Source: Pannonibacter carbonis (GTDB lineage Bacteria; Pseudomonadota; Alphaproteobacteria; Rhizobiales; Stappiaceae). Taken from it: 64,000 nucleotides of DNA. The notes beneath the pieces were generated by a model that saw only the letters and a list, made by a program, of their open reading frames with translations, made no database searches and had not been told where the DNA came from. This document shows positions 1 to 9,052 of this stretch, piece after piece. The DNA lies in NCBI RefSeq assembly GCF_003012935.1, contig NZ_PUDR01000012.1, positions 98,145-162,144 of the forward strand, in the 5' to 3' direction. How positions within the stretch are numbered: the first letter of the stretch is position 1; every line of letters starts with the position of its first letter. The translations under genes were made by a program, and so were the position numbers.

Positions 1-1
1 A

Positions 2-673
2 GCATCAGAGGAAGACGGGCCGTCCGGCCGCTTCAACGGCTCTGGTGGACCCGGCTCTGAAAATGCTGCAGCGGAAAACGCGGACGATGACACGGACGAC
101 GGCAAACGTACCGTGGACATCGAGTCCCTCGCCAAGCGGAAGAAGATCAAGGTCAACCCGAACAAAATGAAGAAGCGGCGCGACTGGTCGAAGCTCCGCC
201 GCTATATCAATGCCCAGACACTGCGCCGCGCTGGTGGCCTGATGATCCTGCTTCTGTCGCTGGGGATCGGCGCCTGGCTGTTCCTCAACCGCACGGCGGT
301 GGTGCGGCAGGCGCCGGATCTTGCCAGTCTTTTTGAGTTCATCGGATACAAGGTGAACTTGCGCGGGCTCGAGTTCCGTGATTTGAGAACCTTCCGGGAA
401 ATTGAAGGGGGCGCTGCCGTCCTGGTGGTGGAGGGCACCATCCAGAACATCAGCAGCAGCCCTGTTGCCGTGCCCGCCGTGCGCCTTGCGCTGCGCGGTG
501 AGGACCAGCAGGAGATTTACGCCTGGACCCTGGAGCCAAGGGCGATCGCGCTCGAGCCCCTGGCCAGCACCCGGTTTCGCACCCGGCTGGCGGATCCTCC
601 GGAGACCGCAGCCGACATCCAGGTCCGGTTCATCGACCGGACCAGAAGACAGGCAACGCTTCAGACCCAATGA
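2..673 (+). CDS. Zinc-ribbon/DUF3426-type membrane protein, 5' end missing
   Basis: The frame is open to the left edge, so the N-terminus lies outside the window; the first in-frame GTG (113) is probably not the real start. What is visible is an acidic, Gly/Asn-rich stretch, a basic patch (LAKRKKIKVNPNKMKKRR), one membrane helix encoded near 235-290 (LMILLLSLGIGAWLF), and a C-terminal domain of about 110 residues resembling DUF3426. Alphaproteobacterial proteins of this design carry an MJ0042-type zinc ribbon at the N-terminus, which cannot be checked here. The stop overlaps the hpt start by 4 bp, so the two are co-transcribed. The molecular role is unknown. Confidence 0.65.
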   Translation, partial: ASEEDGPSGRFNGSGGPGSENAAAENADDDTDDGKRTVDIESLAKRKKIKVNPNKMKKRRDWSKLRRYINAQTLRRAGGLMILLLSLGIGAWLFLNRTAVVRQAPDLASLFEFIGYKVNLRGLEFRDLRTFREIEGGAAVLVVEGTIQNISSSPVAVPAVRLALRGEDQQEIYAWTLEPRAIALEPLASTRFRTRLADPPETAADIQVRFIDRTRRQATLQTQ

Positions 674-1230
674 CGCCACAGATCAACACCCTTTTCGACG
701 AAGCGCAGATCGCGGACCGCGTCAGCACCCTGGCGCAGGAGATCGCGGCGGATGCGCCGCATCGCCTGCTCGTCGTCGCGGTCCTGAAGGGCAGCTTCAT
801 CTTTGCAGCCGACCTCGTGCGTGCCCTGCACCGCGTGGGGCAACAGCTCGAGATGGAGTTCATGCACCTGTCCAGCTATGGCGCGGGCACGACGAGCACT
901 GAGCTCAAGGTGCTGCGTGATGTGGAAAGCGACGTCAGCGGACGCGACATCATCCTGGTCGACGATATTCTTGAATCCGGCCGCACGCTGTCCTTTGCCA
1001 AGGAACGGCTGCTGTCGCGGGGGGCCAGGTCGGTGAAGATTGCTGCCCTGCTCGACAAGCCGGAGCACAGAAAGGCCACGATCGAAGCCGACTACGTTGG
1101 TTTCGTCTGTCCGGACAAGTTCGTTGTGGGATTCGGCATGGACATGGGCCACGCCTGGCGGCAGTTGCCCTATATCGGTTATGTGGTCGTGGACGATGTG
1201 CCACGGCCGGACAAGGCTACGGGAGGGTGA
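670..1230 (+). CDS. hpt: Hypoxanthine phosphoribosyltransferase
   Basis: Purine salvage enzyme that joins hypoxanthine or guanine to PRPP to give IMP or GMP in the cytoplasm. The 186 residues match the short bacterial Hpt family. The PRPP-binding loop is visible as IILVDDILESGRTL near residue 95, and VVAVLKGSFIFAADL near residue 35 is the usual first motif. The ATG overlaps the preceding stop by 4 bp, and its own stop lies only 2 bp before the cpdR ATG, giving a three-gene operon. A general phosphoribosyltransferase of another base is less likely, given the acidic pair and ESGRT motif. Confidence 0.9.
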   Translation: MTPQINTLFDEAQIADRVSTLAQEIAADAPHRLLVVAVLKGSFIFAADLVRALHRVGQQLEMEFMHLSSYGAGTTSTELKVLRDVESDVSGRDIILVDDILESGRTLSFAKERLLSRGARSVKIAALLDKPEHRKATIEADYVGFVCPDKFVVGFGMDMGHAWRQLPYIGYVVVDDVPRPDKATGG

Positions 1231-1232
1231 GC

Positions 1233-1628
1233 ATGGCCCGCATTCTTCTGACCGAGGATGACGAAGCCGTCCGCACATTCGTGAAACGGGCACTTGAGCT
1301 CGACGGACACGAGGTTCAGGCGGCAGAAGATGGCGGCGAGGCACTTGAGGTGCTGACCCGTGAAAATGGCCGTTTTGATCTCCTGCTCTCCGACATCAAG
1401 ATGCCGGTGATGGATGGCATTGCCCTGGCGCTCGCCACGGCGCGCGACTGGCCGAGCCTGCCGATCCTGCTGATGACCGGCTTTGCCGACCAGCGAGAAC
1501 GGGCCAATGGCCTAGATGCGCTGGTGCATGATGTCGTGACCAAACCGTTCTCGCTGGCCGATATCCGCCAGGCCGTCCGCGATGCCCTGACCGGCACCGT
1601 CCGTGAACCGAAGCGCCTGTCCGCCTGA
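1233..1628 (+). CDS. cpdR: Single-domain response regulator CpdR
   Basis: In Caulobacter, unphosphorylated CpdR is an adaptor that brings substrates to the ClpXP protease and so controls CtrA removal in the cell cycle. The protein is 131 residues and consists of a receiver domain only: acidic pair ED at 8-9, phospho-acceptor Asp54 in LLLSDIKMPVMDG, and the conserved Lys in VVTKPF. The opening MARILLTEDDEAVR closely resembles CpdR as I remember it. A GTG at 1227 overlaps the hpt stop, but ATG 1233 is preferred because it gives the family N-terminus and follows GGGAGGG (1221-1227) at good spacing. Expression is probably from the hpt operon. Confidence 0.85.
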   Translation: MARILLTEDDEAVRTFVKRALELDGHEVQAAEDGGEALEVLTRENGRFDLLLSDIKMPVMDGIALALATARDWPSLPILLMTGFADQRERANGLDALVHDVVTKPFSLADIRQAVRDALTGTVREPKRLSA

Positions 1629-1651
1629 GACAGACATCGATCTGAACGAAG

Positions 1652-1679
1652 AAAAAGGCGCGGTGTTCCGCGCCTTTTT
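1652..1679. terminator. Bidirectional rho-independent terminator between cpdR and the TIGR02302 gene
   Basis: A perfect 12-bp stem, AAAAAGGCGCGG at 1652-1663 paired with CCGCGCCTTTTT at 1668-1679, encloses a TGTT loop. The T-run on one strand and the A-run on the other let it stop transcription arriving from both convergent genes. Confidence 0.9.
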
Positions 1680-1704
1680 CGTTTTCGATGGGGCCATTGC
1701 GGGT

Positions 1705-4344
1705 TCAGTAGTTCTTCAGGAGCCGTTCGAGATAATCCAGTTCGAGGCGCGGTCGTCCCGGATCAGAGAAGCGGCGGCGGAGTTCCTCGATGATCCGGCG
1801 GGCCCGCTGGACGTCGATCTCGTCGGGAACCTTCACCTGGCTACCCAGGTCCGGCCCTTCGGTGCGGCGCGGCCGGCCGAGTGGATCCTCGTTCAGCGGT
1901 GAGCGCTGGGCCATGCCCGGGCCCTCGCCCTGACCCATCATCTGTTCGCCGAGCTGCTGTGCGCCGCGGCGCAAGGCATCAAGCGCATTGCCCTGCTGGC
2001 CGGCTGCCTGTTCGCCTTCTCCCTGGCCTAGCGACTGCTGCGCCTGGCCCATGGCATCGCCGGCCTCTCCGAGACCGTCATTATCACCAAGACCGTTGCG
2101 GCCCATCTGGTCCATCAGCTGCTGCAGACGCTGCGCCAGATCGCCCTGTCCCTGCGCCAGCTGATCGAGCAATTCGCGCAGCTGTTCGGCGGTCATCGGC
2201 TGCTGGCCGCCTTCGCCCGGCTGCCCTTGTTCTCCGGGTTGACCAGGCTGACCCTGTTGGCCCTGTTGCTGCTGGCGTTGATCCCGGTTGAGGCGATTGG
2301 TCTGATCCATCAATTCCTGCTGCCGCTGGATCATTTCGCCGAGTTGGTTGAGCATCTCCATCATTTCGCTGGTGAGGCCATCCGGTGCCATCTGCGGCCG
2401 GCCGGTCTGGAGATTTTCCAGCATGCGCTGCATCTGGGCCAGCAGTTCACGCGCGGCATCCCGGGATCCGGTCTTTGCCAGTTCCTCTATGCGCTTCAGC
2501 ATCTCTTCCAGATCCTGCGGCCGCATGGTCTGCTGGTTGGGATTGAAGGGCTGCATCGCCTGCGGATTCTGGCGCAGCTGCTCGGCCAACGCCTGCATAT
2601 AGTCCTGCAGCGCCTTGCGCAGTTCATCCGTGAGACGGGCGATTTCCTCGTCGGACGCTCCCTCTTCCAGCGCCTTGCGCAGGTTCTCCTGCGCCTCGCG
2701 CAAGGCCCGTTCGGCCAGGGACAGATCCCCGTCCTCAATGGTCAGCGCCAGATCCCAGAGCAGCGGCAGCACCGCGAGAAGATCCTCGTCCGTCCGGGCC
2801 GCGACCAGATTTCGATAGGCAAACGTCAGTCCGAGATGCGCCTTCGGCCGTACCTCGAACACTTCCGGTGCCAGCAGCAGCACATCGAAGGCAATGATGA
2901 CGCGGGAATGGGAATTGGCGTCGAGCGCAAGTTCGCGGCGCTGTTCAACCACAGCCCGGGCGAGCGGCTTGGAAAAATTCCGTTGCGGCAGTTTGAAGCG
3001 ATGCGGCGTGGACTGTCCGGTTTGCGCGGCTTCATCGCGCGCAATCAGGGTCAGGTCCACCTCCGAGCCAGCCCAGGGATGCGAGGTCAGGTCGCGGATG
3101 GTCTCGGCGTTCTGCGTCGCCGCGCTGCGTGGCGGCAGTGCAAGGGGGAATTGCGGCGCCTCGACCAGCGGGCGCGGATTGGCTGAGCTTTCGCCCTCTG
3201 GTTTCGGGGCCGGGGCAATGGCTGCCTCCGCCGACAGGACGCGGTAGTCGTCCATGGCCAGGTAGCTGAGTTTCAGCGCGCCGCTGAGCTGGGTCTCGGG
3301 ATCATCCAGCAGGCGAATGGTGGGGGGCGCATCCGGCTCCACTTCGAACAGCCAGCCTGCGATTTTGCCGCCGTCTGTGGCCAGATCGACGGGGCCGGTC
3401 TCTGTGAGGACCAGACGCGTCTCGAAAATCCCGTCGGGCGTGGCTGTAGTCGCTGCCGTGTCACCAGAGGTCTTGTCTGTCGCTGGCTTGGCAACCGGCG
3501 CGGTCACGGTGAACCCTGTATGGCCCTGGGCCCTGATGATCAGTTCGCTGCCCGCCGGCACGCGGATCGGGGCCAGGGGATCGCGCAGGACCGCTGTTTC
3601 ACCGGTGAGATAGACGGGAGGCCGGCCGGTATAGACCGGCGGCGTCACCCAGACATCGAGCCGGGTGGCGATTTCAATGGTCTGGAGCGGTGCCCGAAAC
3701 GCCGAGGCAAGCCGATCCATCCGGTCACCCGAGGCGACGGCCGCACCGACGATCAGGCTGAGGAAGGCAACGACGCGCAGCGCATAAGGATCGCGGCGAA
3801 AAGCCTCGGGATGGGCAAAGCCGGCGCGCAGGTTGCGTAGCGCCTCGGCCATGCGCTGCTTGTGCAGCTGCCACAGGGCCAGTGTCACCGGATCCGAGGA
3901 TGGGGCCGGAAGATCATCAATCAGCGCGGTCAGGGGGCGATGATCGTGACCGCTGGAGAGCTCCACGCGGTGGAGGGTTTCAGCTGCGGACGGCAGGCGC
4001 ACTCTCGCAAGGCCGCGCAGGCTGACCAGAAACAAGATCGCGAAAGCAATAACGCCAACGACCCGAGCCCAGCCCGGCAGCAGCAACCAGAGGCCGAGCC
4101 AGGACACGCCCACGAAGAGAGTCGCGACAATCAGCGGCTGATACAGCTCAGGCCAAAGCCGCTCCCACAACAGCGCGAGACGACTGCGCCCGAGAACAGT
4201 TCTCAAGCGACGTTCCGCCTCGGCCTTGCCGGGCACCTGATCAGCGGCCGATGCCGCCCTGTCTGTCTGCGCCAAGCTCCAAGCCTCCGCGAACCGCCAG
4301 TCCAGCCCTGATCTCAAGGTGAGGCAAGAGACCGGTTCCGGCAA
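1705..4344 (-). CDS. Large alphaproteobacterial membrane protein, TIGR02302/DUF4175 family
   Basis: An 879-residue protein with two hydrophobic helices near residues 65-110 (LIVATLFVGVSWLGLWLLLPGW, VVGVIAFAILFLVSL) and another near 190-205, followed by a long periplasmic-looking region. The C-terminal third is coiled coil, then a Gln/Gly/Pro-rich low-complexity stretch (QQQQGQQGQPGQPGEQGQ), ending in a charged helix. This architecture matches the TIGR02302 family known from many alphaproteobacteria; its biochemical role is not established. It is the last gene of a minus-strand run after argH, lptM and lysA, 33 bp after lysA. The link to lysine and arginine synthesis may be only positional. 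Confidence 0.8.
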   Translation of the reverse strand: MPEPVSCLTLRSGLDWRFAEAWSLAQTDRAASAADQVPGKAEAERRLRTVLGRSRLALLWERLWPELYQPLIVATLFVGVSWLGLWLLLPGWARVVGVIAFAILFLVSLRGLARVRLPSAAETLHRVELSSGHDHRPLTALIDDLPAPSSDPVTLALWQLHKQRMAEALRNLRAGFAHPEAFRRDPYALRVVAFLSLIVGAAVASGDRMDRLASAFRAPLQTIEIATRLDVWVTPPVYTGRPPVYLTGETAVLRDPLAPIRVPAGSELIIRAQGHTGFTVTAPVAKPATDKTSGDTAATTATPDGIFETRLVLTETGPVDLATDGGKIAGWLFEVEPDAPPTIRLLDDPETQLSGALKLSYLAMDDYRVLSAEAAIAPAPKPEGESSANPRPLVEAPQFPLALPPRSAATQNAETIRDLTSHPWAGSEVDLTLIARDEAAQTGQSTPHRFKLPQRNFSKPLARAVVEQRRELALDANSHSRVIIAFDVLLLAPEVFEVRPKAHLGLTFAYRNLVAARTDEDLLAVLPLLWDLALTIEDGDLSLAERALREAQENLRKALEEGASDEEIARLTDELRKALQDYMQALAEQLRQNPQAMQPFNPNQQTMRPQDLEEMLKRIEELAKTGSRDAARELLAQMQRMLENLQTGRPQMAPDGLTSEMMEMLNQLGEMIQRQQELMDQTNRLNRDQRQQQQGQQGQPGQPGEQGQPGEGGQQPMTAEQLRELLDQLAQGQGDLAQRLQQLMDQMGRNGLGDNDGLGEAGDAMGQAQQSLGQGEGEQAAGQQGNALDALRRGAQQLGEQMMGQGEGPGMAQRSPLNEDPLGRPRRTEGPDLGSQVKVPDEIDVQRARRIIEELRRRFSDPGRPRLELDYLERLLKNY

Positions 4345-4377
4345 GCTGTCGAAACCACCAAATACGGGGGCAGGCGG

Positions 4378-5652
4378 TCACGCTTTGGAGAGCCACTCCG
4401 GCACATGGTCAAGGTCGATCATGTCCTGATAGCTGGGACGTGCCCGGACAACGGCATAATCAGAGCCGTTTACAAGCACTTCCGGGATCAGGCGGCGGGT
4501 GTTGTAGGTCGAGGCCTGCACCGCGCCATAGGCGCCGGCAGAGTAGACGGCCATCAGGTCACCGGCGGCTACCGACGGGATATCACGGGACAGAGCCAAG
4601 TAATCACCGGTCTCGCAAACCGGTCCGACTACATCGGCGATGATTCGCTGCGCGTCCAACGGGGCTTCAACCACCGGTCCGACCTCGTGATACGCTTCGT
4701 AAAGCGTCGGGCGGATCAGGTCATTCATCGCCGCATCGACAATGACGAAGGTCTTGCCCTCGCCTTCCTTCACGTAGACCACTTCGGTGACGAGGATCCC
4801 GGCGTTGCCGGCAATCAGGCGGCCCGGTTCGAAGATGATGCGGCAGTCCAGTTCGCGCACATGATGCTTGACCACCTCGGCATAGGCATCTGGATGCGGC
4901 GGCGGGGTGTTGTTGGTGATATAGGGAATGCCAAGCCCACCACCCAGATCGACATGCTCGATGTGGTGCCCGTCGGCGCGCAGGTCGCGGATCAGGTCCC
5001 CCAGACGCGAGAAAGCTGCATCAAACGGGGCAAGCTCGGTGATCTGCGAGCCGATATGCATGTCGATGCCGGACACCTCGATGTTCGGCAGCTTGGCAGC
5101 TTCGGCATAGACTTCCCGGGCGCGCTTCCACGGGATGCCGAACTTGTTTTCGGACTTGCCCGTGGAGATCTTGGCGTGGGTCTTGGCGTCGACATCCGGG
5201 TTGATGCGGATGGAGACGCGGGCCGTCTTGCCCATCGACTGGGCGACAGCGGACAGCTGCCAGAGTTCCGGCTCCGATTCGACATTGAAGCAGAGGATGT
5301 CTTCAGACAGGCCGAGAGCCTGTTCGGACCGGGTCTTGCCGACGCCCGAGAACATGATCCGCTCACCCGGGACCCCGGCGGCGCGCGCGCGGCGCAGCTC
5401 ACCCTCGGACACGACATCCATGCCGGCGCCAAGCTGCGCCAGCGTGGTCAGCACGGCCTGGTTCGAGTTGGCCTTCATCGCGTAGCAGACCAGCGCGGGA
5501 ATATCGCCAAAGGCCGACGAGAAGACGTTGTAGTGACGGGTAAGGGTCGCGGTGGAATAGCAATAGAACGGCGTGCCGACCGCACGGGCGATCTCGGTCA
5601 CATCGACGTCCTCGGCATGAAGCATGCCGTTTTTGTAGGCGAAATGATGCAC
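4378..5652 (-). CDS. lysA: Diaminopimelate decarboxylase
   Basis: Catalyses the last step of lysine synthesis, decarboxylating meso-diaminopimelate with PLP. The 424 residues have the usual family length. The PLP lysine is Lys60 in CYAMKANSN. HIGSQI, the glycine-rich GGGLGI loop, EPGRL, and the CETGD motif near the C-terminus are all visible. It sits between lptM and the TIGR02302 gene on the minus strand, in the common alphaproteobacterial order argH-lptM-lysA. Confidence 0.95.
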   Translation of the reverse strand: MHHFAYKNGMLHAEDVDVTEIARAVGTPFYCYSTATLTRHYNVFSSAFGDIPALVCYAMKANSNQAVLTTLAQLGAGMDVVSEGELRRARAAGVPGERIMFSGVGKTRSEQALGLSEDILCFNVESEPELWQLSAVAQSMGKTARVSIRINPDVDAKTHAKISTGKSENKFGIPWKRAREVYAEAAKLPNIEVSGIDMHIGSQITELAPFDAAFSRLGDLIRDLRADGHHIEHVDLGGGLGIPYITNNTPPPHPDAYAEVVKHHVRELDCRIIFEPGRLIAGNAGILVTEVVYVKEGEGKTFVIVDAAMNDLIRPTLYEAYHEVGPVVEAPLDAQRIIADVVGPVCETGDYLALSRDIPSVAAGDLMAVYSAGAYGAVQASTYNTRRLIPEVLVNGSDYAVVRARPSYQDMIDLDHVPEWLSKA

Positions 5653-5691
5653 GGCGGAAAACCCTGACCTGAGGCGCCCGGATAAGCGCGA

Positions 5692-5916
5692 TTACTGGAT
5701 GAGTGCGTCGAGAATAAACCGTTCGTTCATCGGCTTTGCCTCGGTCGCCGCACTTGCGGACGGCATGGCCGTCGATACGCTGTTGACCTGTTGTGGCGCC
5801 GGAGCTGTTGCTGCGCCGGGCGGTTCAAGTGGCCCGCGGCGGCCGCATCCGGCAATCCCGAGAGCCACGCAAAGACCAAGGGCCAGCACGGCCCGATGAC
5901 GGGAAGTGAACTTCAT
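5692..5916 (-). CDS. lptM: LptM-like small lipoprotein (YifL family)
   Basis: A predicted lipoprotein of 74 residues. The start at 5916 is chosen because MKFTSRHRAVLALGL begins a normal signal peptide; the open frame continues upstream to 5976 without one. The lipobox IAGC is followed by GRRGPLEPP, the usual GCG-x-x-GPL signature of the YifL/LptM family. In E. coli, LptM helps the LptD/LptE outer-membrane LPS translocon mature. The Ala/Pro-rich C-terminal half is not conserved. The argH-lptM-lysA order supports the assignment; function here is by family. Confidence 0.8.
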   Translation of the reverse strand: MKFTSRHRAVLALGLCVALGIAGCGRRGPLEPPGAATAPAPQQVNSVSTAMPSASAATEAKPMNERFILDALIQ

Positions 5917-6066
5917 TCCGGCTGAACCCCTGTTCGCGGCACGGCGATGCCTCAACATGCCGCTCACTCCTCGCATGACCCACGGCTTCGGGCAAGGGCG
6001 GATGCGCCTTGCCTTGCGACCCGCGCAAGGTTGATCGCCCGGCGCAAGCCGGGCGGTGCATTTACA

Positions 6067-7452
6067 TCAGGCCTTGCCGAGGCTCTTCAGCCAGCGGCGG
6101 GCCTGCTTGCGCACATTGGCCGGTGCGGTGCCGCCGTAGCTGGTGCGGCTCTTCACCGACTTGTCGACGGTGAGCACGGCATAGACCTCCCGCGTGATGC
6201 GCGGCTCGATCTCCTGCATCACGGCAAGCGGCACCTTGTCGAGGTCGATGCCCTCGGTCACCGCGTAGCCGACGATCTTGCCCGTGACATGATGGGCATC
6301 GCGGAACGGCATGCCGAGCACCCGGACCAGCCAGTCCGCCAGATCGGTCGCCGTCGCATAGCCGGCACCTGCCGACTTTTTCAAGCGCTTCACCTGAGGT
6401 TCCATGTCCCGCACCATGCCGGTCATGGCGGCCAGCGCCAGCGACAGGGAGGGCAGGGCGTCGAAGGCCTGTTCCTTGTCTTCCTGCATGTCCTTGGAAT
6501 AGGCCAGCGGCAGGCCCTTCATCATGACGAGCAGCGCAACCATGCCGCCATAGATACGGCCCGTCTTGGCGCGCACCAGTTCGGCGGCGTCCGGGTTTTT
6601 CTTCTGCGGCATGATCGACGAGCCGGTCGAGAACTTGTCAGACAGCTTGATGAAACCGAACTGGGCCGAGCACCACAGCACGATTTCTTCGGCAAAGCGC
6701 GACAGGTGCATCGAGCAGATCGACGCGGCGGCCAGTGCCTCGATCACGAAATCACGATCGGAGACGCCATCGAGCGAATTGGCCATCGGGCGGTCAAAAC
6801 CGAGCGCCTTGGCTGTCATCATCCGGTCGATCGGAAACGAAGTGCCGGCCAGCGCGGCCGAGCCGAGCGGGCATTCGTTCATGCGCTTGCGCGCATCCGC
6901 AAAGCGGCTGCGATCGCGGGCAAACATCTCGACATAGGCCATCATGTGATGGCCGAAGGTCACTGGCTGGGCCGATTGCAGGTGGGTAAAGCCCGGCATG
7001 ACGTCGCCTGCATGCTGCTCAGCCTTTTCGGCGAGCGCCACCAGCAGGTCGGCGATCTGGCCATCCAGCGTGTCCAGCGTGTCACGCACCCAGAGCCGGA
7101 AATCGGTCGCGACCTGGTCATTACGCGAACGGGCCGTGTGCAGGCGTCCGGCGGGCGCGCCGATCAGCTCCGCCAGCCGCGCCTCGATGTTCATGTGAAT
7201 GTCTTCGAGGGCGCGGGAGAAGGTGAACTTGCCAGCTTCGATCTCTGACAGGATCGTGTCGAGACCGTGAGCAATTTTCTCGGCATCCTCGCCAGCGACG
7301 ATCTGTTGCGCTGCCAACATGCGGACATGGGCTTTGGAACCCTCGATGTCCTGTCTATATAGCTTCTGGTCGAAGCCGATGGACGCGTTGATCTCTTCCA
7401 TGATCGCGTCCGGGCCTTCGGCGAACCGGCCGCCCCACATGCGGTTGCTCAT
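6067..7452 (-). CDS. argH: Argininosuccinate lyase
   Basis: Splits argininosuccinate into arginine and fumarate, the last step of arginine synthesis. From ATG at 7450-7452 the protein is 461 residues, the family norm, and begins SNRMWGGRF as most ArgH proteins do; the open frame extends to 8175 but that part runs antisense to tlpA. Visible motifs are [24 protein letters not shown] (catalytic His) and the fumarase/aspartase signature [12 protein letters not shown]. It is the first gene of the argH-lptM-lysA-TIGR02302 run and is divergent from tlpA across 57 bp. Confidence 0.96.
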   Translation of the reverse strand: MSNRMWGGRFAEGPDAIMEEINASIGFDQKLYRQDIEGSKAHVRMLAAQQIVAGEDAEKIAHGLDTILSEIEAGKFTFSRALEDIHMNIEARLAELIGAPAGRLHTARSRNDQVATDFRLWVRDTLDTLDGQIADLLVALAEKAEQHAGDVMPGFTHLQSAQPVTFGHHMMAYVEMFARDRSRFADARKRMNECPLGSAALAGTSFPIDRMMTAKALGFDRPMANSLDGVSDRDFVIEALAAASICSMHLSRFAEEIVLWCSAQFGFIKLSDKFSTGSSIMPQKKNPDAAELVRAKTGRIYGGMVALLVMMKGLPLAYSKDMQEDKEQAFDALPSLSLALAAMTGMVRDMEPQVKRLKKSAGAGYATATDLADWLVRVLGMPFRDAHHVTGKIVGYAVTEGIDLDKVPLAVMQEIEPRITREVYAVLTVDKSVKSRTSYGGTAPANVRKQARRWLKSLGKA

Positions 7453-7509
7453 TGGATTGTCCCTTGGTAGACGCCCCCGGACGAGGTGCTGTTGGCAGGT
7501 GAAAACAAC

Positions 7510-8166
7510 ATGACGACGCCGAATGAACTGCGGGCAAGGTCCGCCAGGCCCATCGTGCTTGCCGGTGTTGCCGGCATTCTGGCCGTCATCGGGGCGGTAT
7601 ACGTGATTGGCCTGCCCGGTGGCAACTCGCCAGCCGGGGAAAGCTGCAAGGCGAGCCTTGAAACGGCGGCAGGGCTCAAGGAACTGGCTAAGGGGGAAGT
7701 CGCTGCTTTCCTGACGGCGCAGAAGCCGCTGTCGCTCGTCGATCTGAGTTTTGCTGCGCCGGACGGATCGAAGATCTCGATTGGCGACATGAAGGGCAAG
7801 ACGCTGCTGGTCAACCTGTGGGCGACATGGTGCGCCCCGTGCCGCAAGGAAATGCCGGCGCTCGATGAACTGCAGAAAGAAATGGGTGGTGCCGATTTCG
7901 AGGTTGTGGCGGTCAATCTGGATCGCGGCGGTCCGGACAAGCCGAAAGCCTTCCTGGAAGAAATCGGCGTGACCAACCTTGCCTATTATTCCGACGCCAC
8001 GAACAAGGTCTTCAACGACCTGCGGACCAAGGCCCGCGCGACGGGCTTGCCGACCACCCTGCTCGTCAGCCCGGAGGGCTGCGAGTTGGGAACACTGTAC
8101 GGGCCAGCTGAATGGGCCTCGCCCGACGCAAAGGCTCTGATTACCGCCGCCCAGCCGAAAGGTTGA
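7510..8166 (+). CDS. tlpA: TlpA-family thiol:disulfide interchange protein
   Basis: A membrane-anchored periplasmic thioredoxin-like reductase of 218 residues. The N-terminal helix at about 15-34 ([19 protein letters not shown]) acts as an uncleaved anchor. The active site is WCAPC (Cys108, Cys111) in [17 protein letters not shown], and the cis-Pro is in [11 protein letters not shown]. Proteins of this group reduce periplasmic disulfides, for example in cytochrome oxidase assembly. ATG 7510 is chosen over GTG 7486 because GGTG precedes it and the helix then starts at the usual distance. It is divergent from argH, an arrangement common in alphaproteobacteria. Confidence 0.85.
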   Translation: MTTPNELRARSARPIVLAGVAGILAVIGAVYVIGLPGGNSPAGESCKASLETAAGLKELAKGEVAAFLTAQKPLSLVDLSFAAPDGSKISIGDMKGKTLLVNLWATWCAPCRKEMPALDELQKEMGGADFEVVAVNLDRGGPDKPKAFLEEIGVTNLAYYSDATNKVFNDLRTKARATGLPTTLLVSPEGCELGTLYGPAEWASPDAKALITAAQPKG

Positions 8167-8200
8167 GCGCGGCAATGCTATGTTCGGTCAGGCGACCGGA

Positions 8201-8413
8201 TCAGGCCGTGATGTCGACGGCATTGCCAAGGCCCGGGATCTTGCGGGCTTCGCGGCGCTCTGCCTCCTGCGGCACGGCCGTCCGTTCGGTCTCTGTCCGC
8301 TCCTTACGCTCCTGGGCCTGGGTCTCGCGAGCCTGGGCCGCCTGAGCAATCTGATCGTTGCGACGGCTGGGAGCCGACAGATCCGCAGATGCTGTGCCTG
8401 AAATTGCGGTCAT
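8201..8413 (-). CDS. Small charged protein of unknown function (C-terminal GLG-VDI motif, copy 2)
   Basis: Seventy residues: a Ser/Ala-rich start (MTAISGTASADLSAPSRR), a helical Gln/Glu/Arg-rich middle likely to form coiled coil, and the end IPGLGNAVDITA. I do not recognise the family. AAAGGA lies at Shine-Dalgarno distance before the ATG. It is 62 bp downstream of another small protein that ends GLGGRVDISI, so the two look like distant duplicates sharing the C-terminal motif and an A/Q/R-rich helix. No signal peptide or membrane helix is visible. Confidence 0.6.
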   Translation of the reverse strand: MTAISGTASADLSAPSRRNDQIAQAAQARETQAQERKERTETERTAVPQEAERREARKIPGLGNAVDITA

Positions 8414-8475
8414 GGCCTGGTCCTTTCATCACCGGCTGATGCAGGCGCGGGACTGCGCCTGCCAGTCAGCAGTCG

Positions 8476-8724
8476 TCAGATAGAGATATCGACACGTCCG
8501 CCGAGCCCGTTGGCTCTGGCTTTGTTGTCAATGCGTTCAGCGTTCAGCTGCAGTTCTTCGGCCCTGTTGGCCTTGATCTCTGCCTGCTGGCGCACGGCAT
8601 CCGCCTGGGCGGCTGACCGGTTCTGGTTGATTTGTTCGAGCCGGGCATTGCGCCGCTCGACGAGACTTCGATCGGCATCAAGCGCTGCAGGAGCGCCGGT
8701 GCGATAGGTTGTGATTTCCGCCAT
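8476..8724 (-). CDS. Small charged protein of unknown function (C-terminal GLG-VDI motif, copy 1)
   Basis: Eighty-two residues starting MAEITTYRTGAPAALDADRS, then an uninterrupted helix rich in Ala, Gln, Asn, Glu and Arg (about 20-70), then ANGLGGRVDISI. A very strong Shine-Dalgarno, AGAAGGAGG, lies 7 bases before the ATG, which argues that it is well translated. It is followed by a related 70-residue protein on the same strand. No family is recognised; the size and helical character would suit a structural or secretion-related small protein, but that is only a guess. The AT-rich leader upstream holds repeated TTCCAAA motifs. Confidence 0.65.
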   Translation of the reverse strand: MAEITTYRTGAPAALDADRSLVERRNARLEQINQNRSAAQADAVRQQAEIKANRAEELQLNAERIDNKARANGLGGRVDISI

Positions 8725-9052
8725 TCTGGCCTCCTTCTCTCCAGATGTTTTGGAAAGGTTCCCTATTAGATAGGTGAAGCCAGATGAAAATGTGTAAACG
8801 CTGAGATTATTCCAAACTGTATGGTTTTAAATTCCAAAATTTACTTAAGGTAATTGAGTCAAATTTGAATCAAATTGCCTTCTCCTGCTGCTTGAATGCT
8901 TGCAAGTTTTGCATTGACGTTTCGTCGGAAAGGGGCGTCGCCAGCGTCCCGAGTTGGGAAAACAAAAGGCAAGGCGGTTAAAGTGGCCCGCACCAGCGGC
9001 CAGTGTTTGCTGAAAGCTCGCTGTCCGGTATCAGGGGCGGGGCGTGTCGTTC
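8725..9052. other. AT-rich 328-bp intergenic control region with repeated TTCCAAA motifs
   Basis: No gene is seen here. From about 8745 to 8890 the base composition drops well below the rest of the window. It contains ATTCCAAA at 8809-8816 and again at 8831-8838 (22 bp apart, two helical turns), the inverted form TTTTGGAA at 8748-8755, the perfect palindrome TCAAATTTGA at 8859-8868, and the dyad TTAC-N5-GTAA at 8841-8853. This suggests a regulated promoter for the minus-strand small gene at 8476-8724, but I cannot fix a -35/-10 pair. Confidence 0.5.

Noticed and set aside
7453..8175. N-terminal extension of argH up to 8175
   Set aside because: The extension is antisense to tlpA, and ArgH proteins begin at the SNRMWGGRF position.
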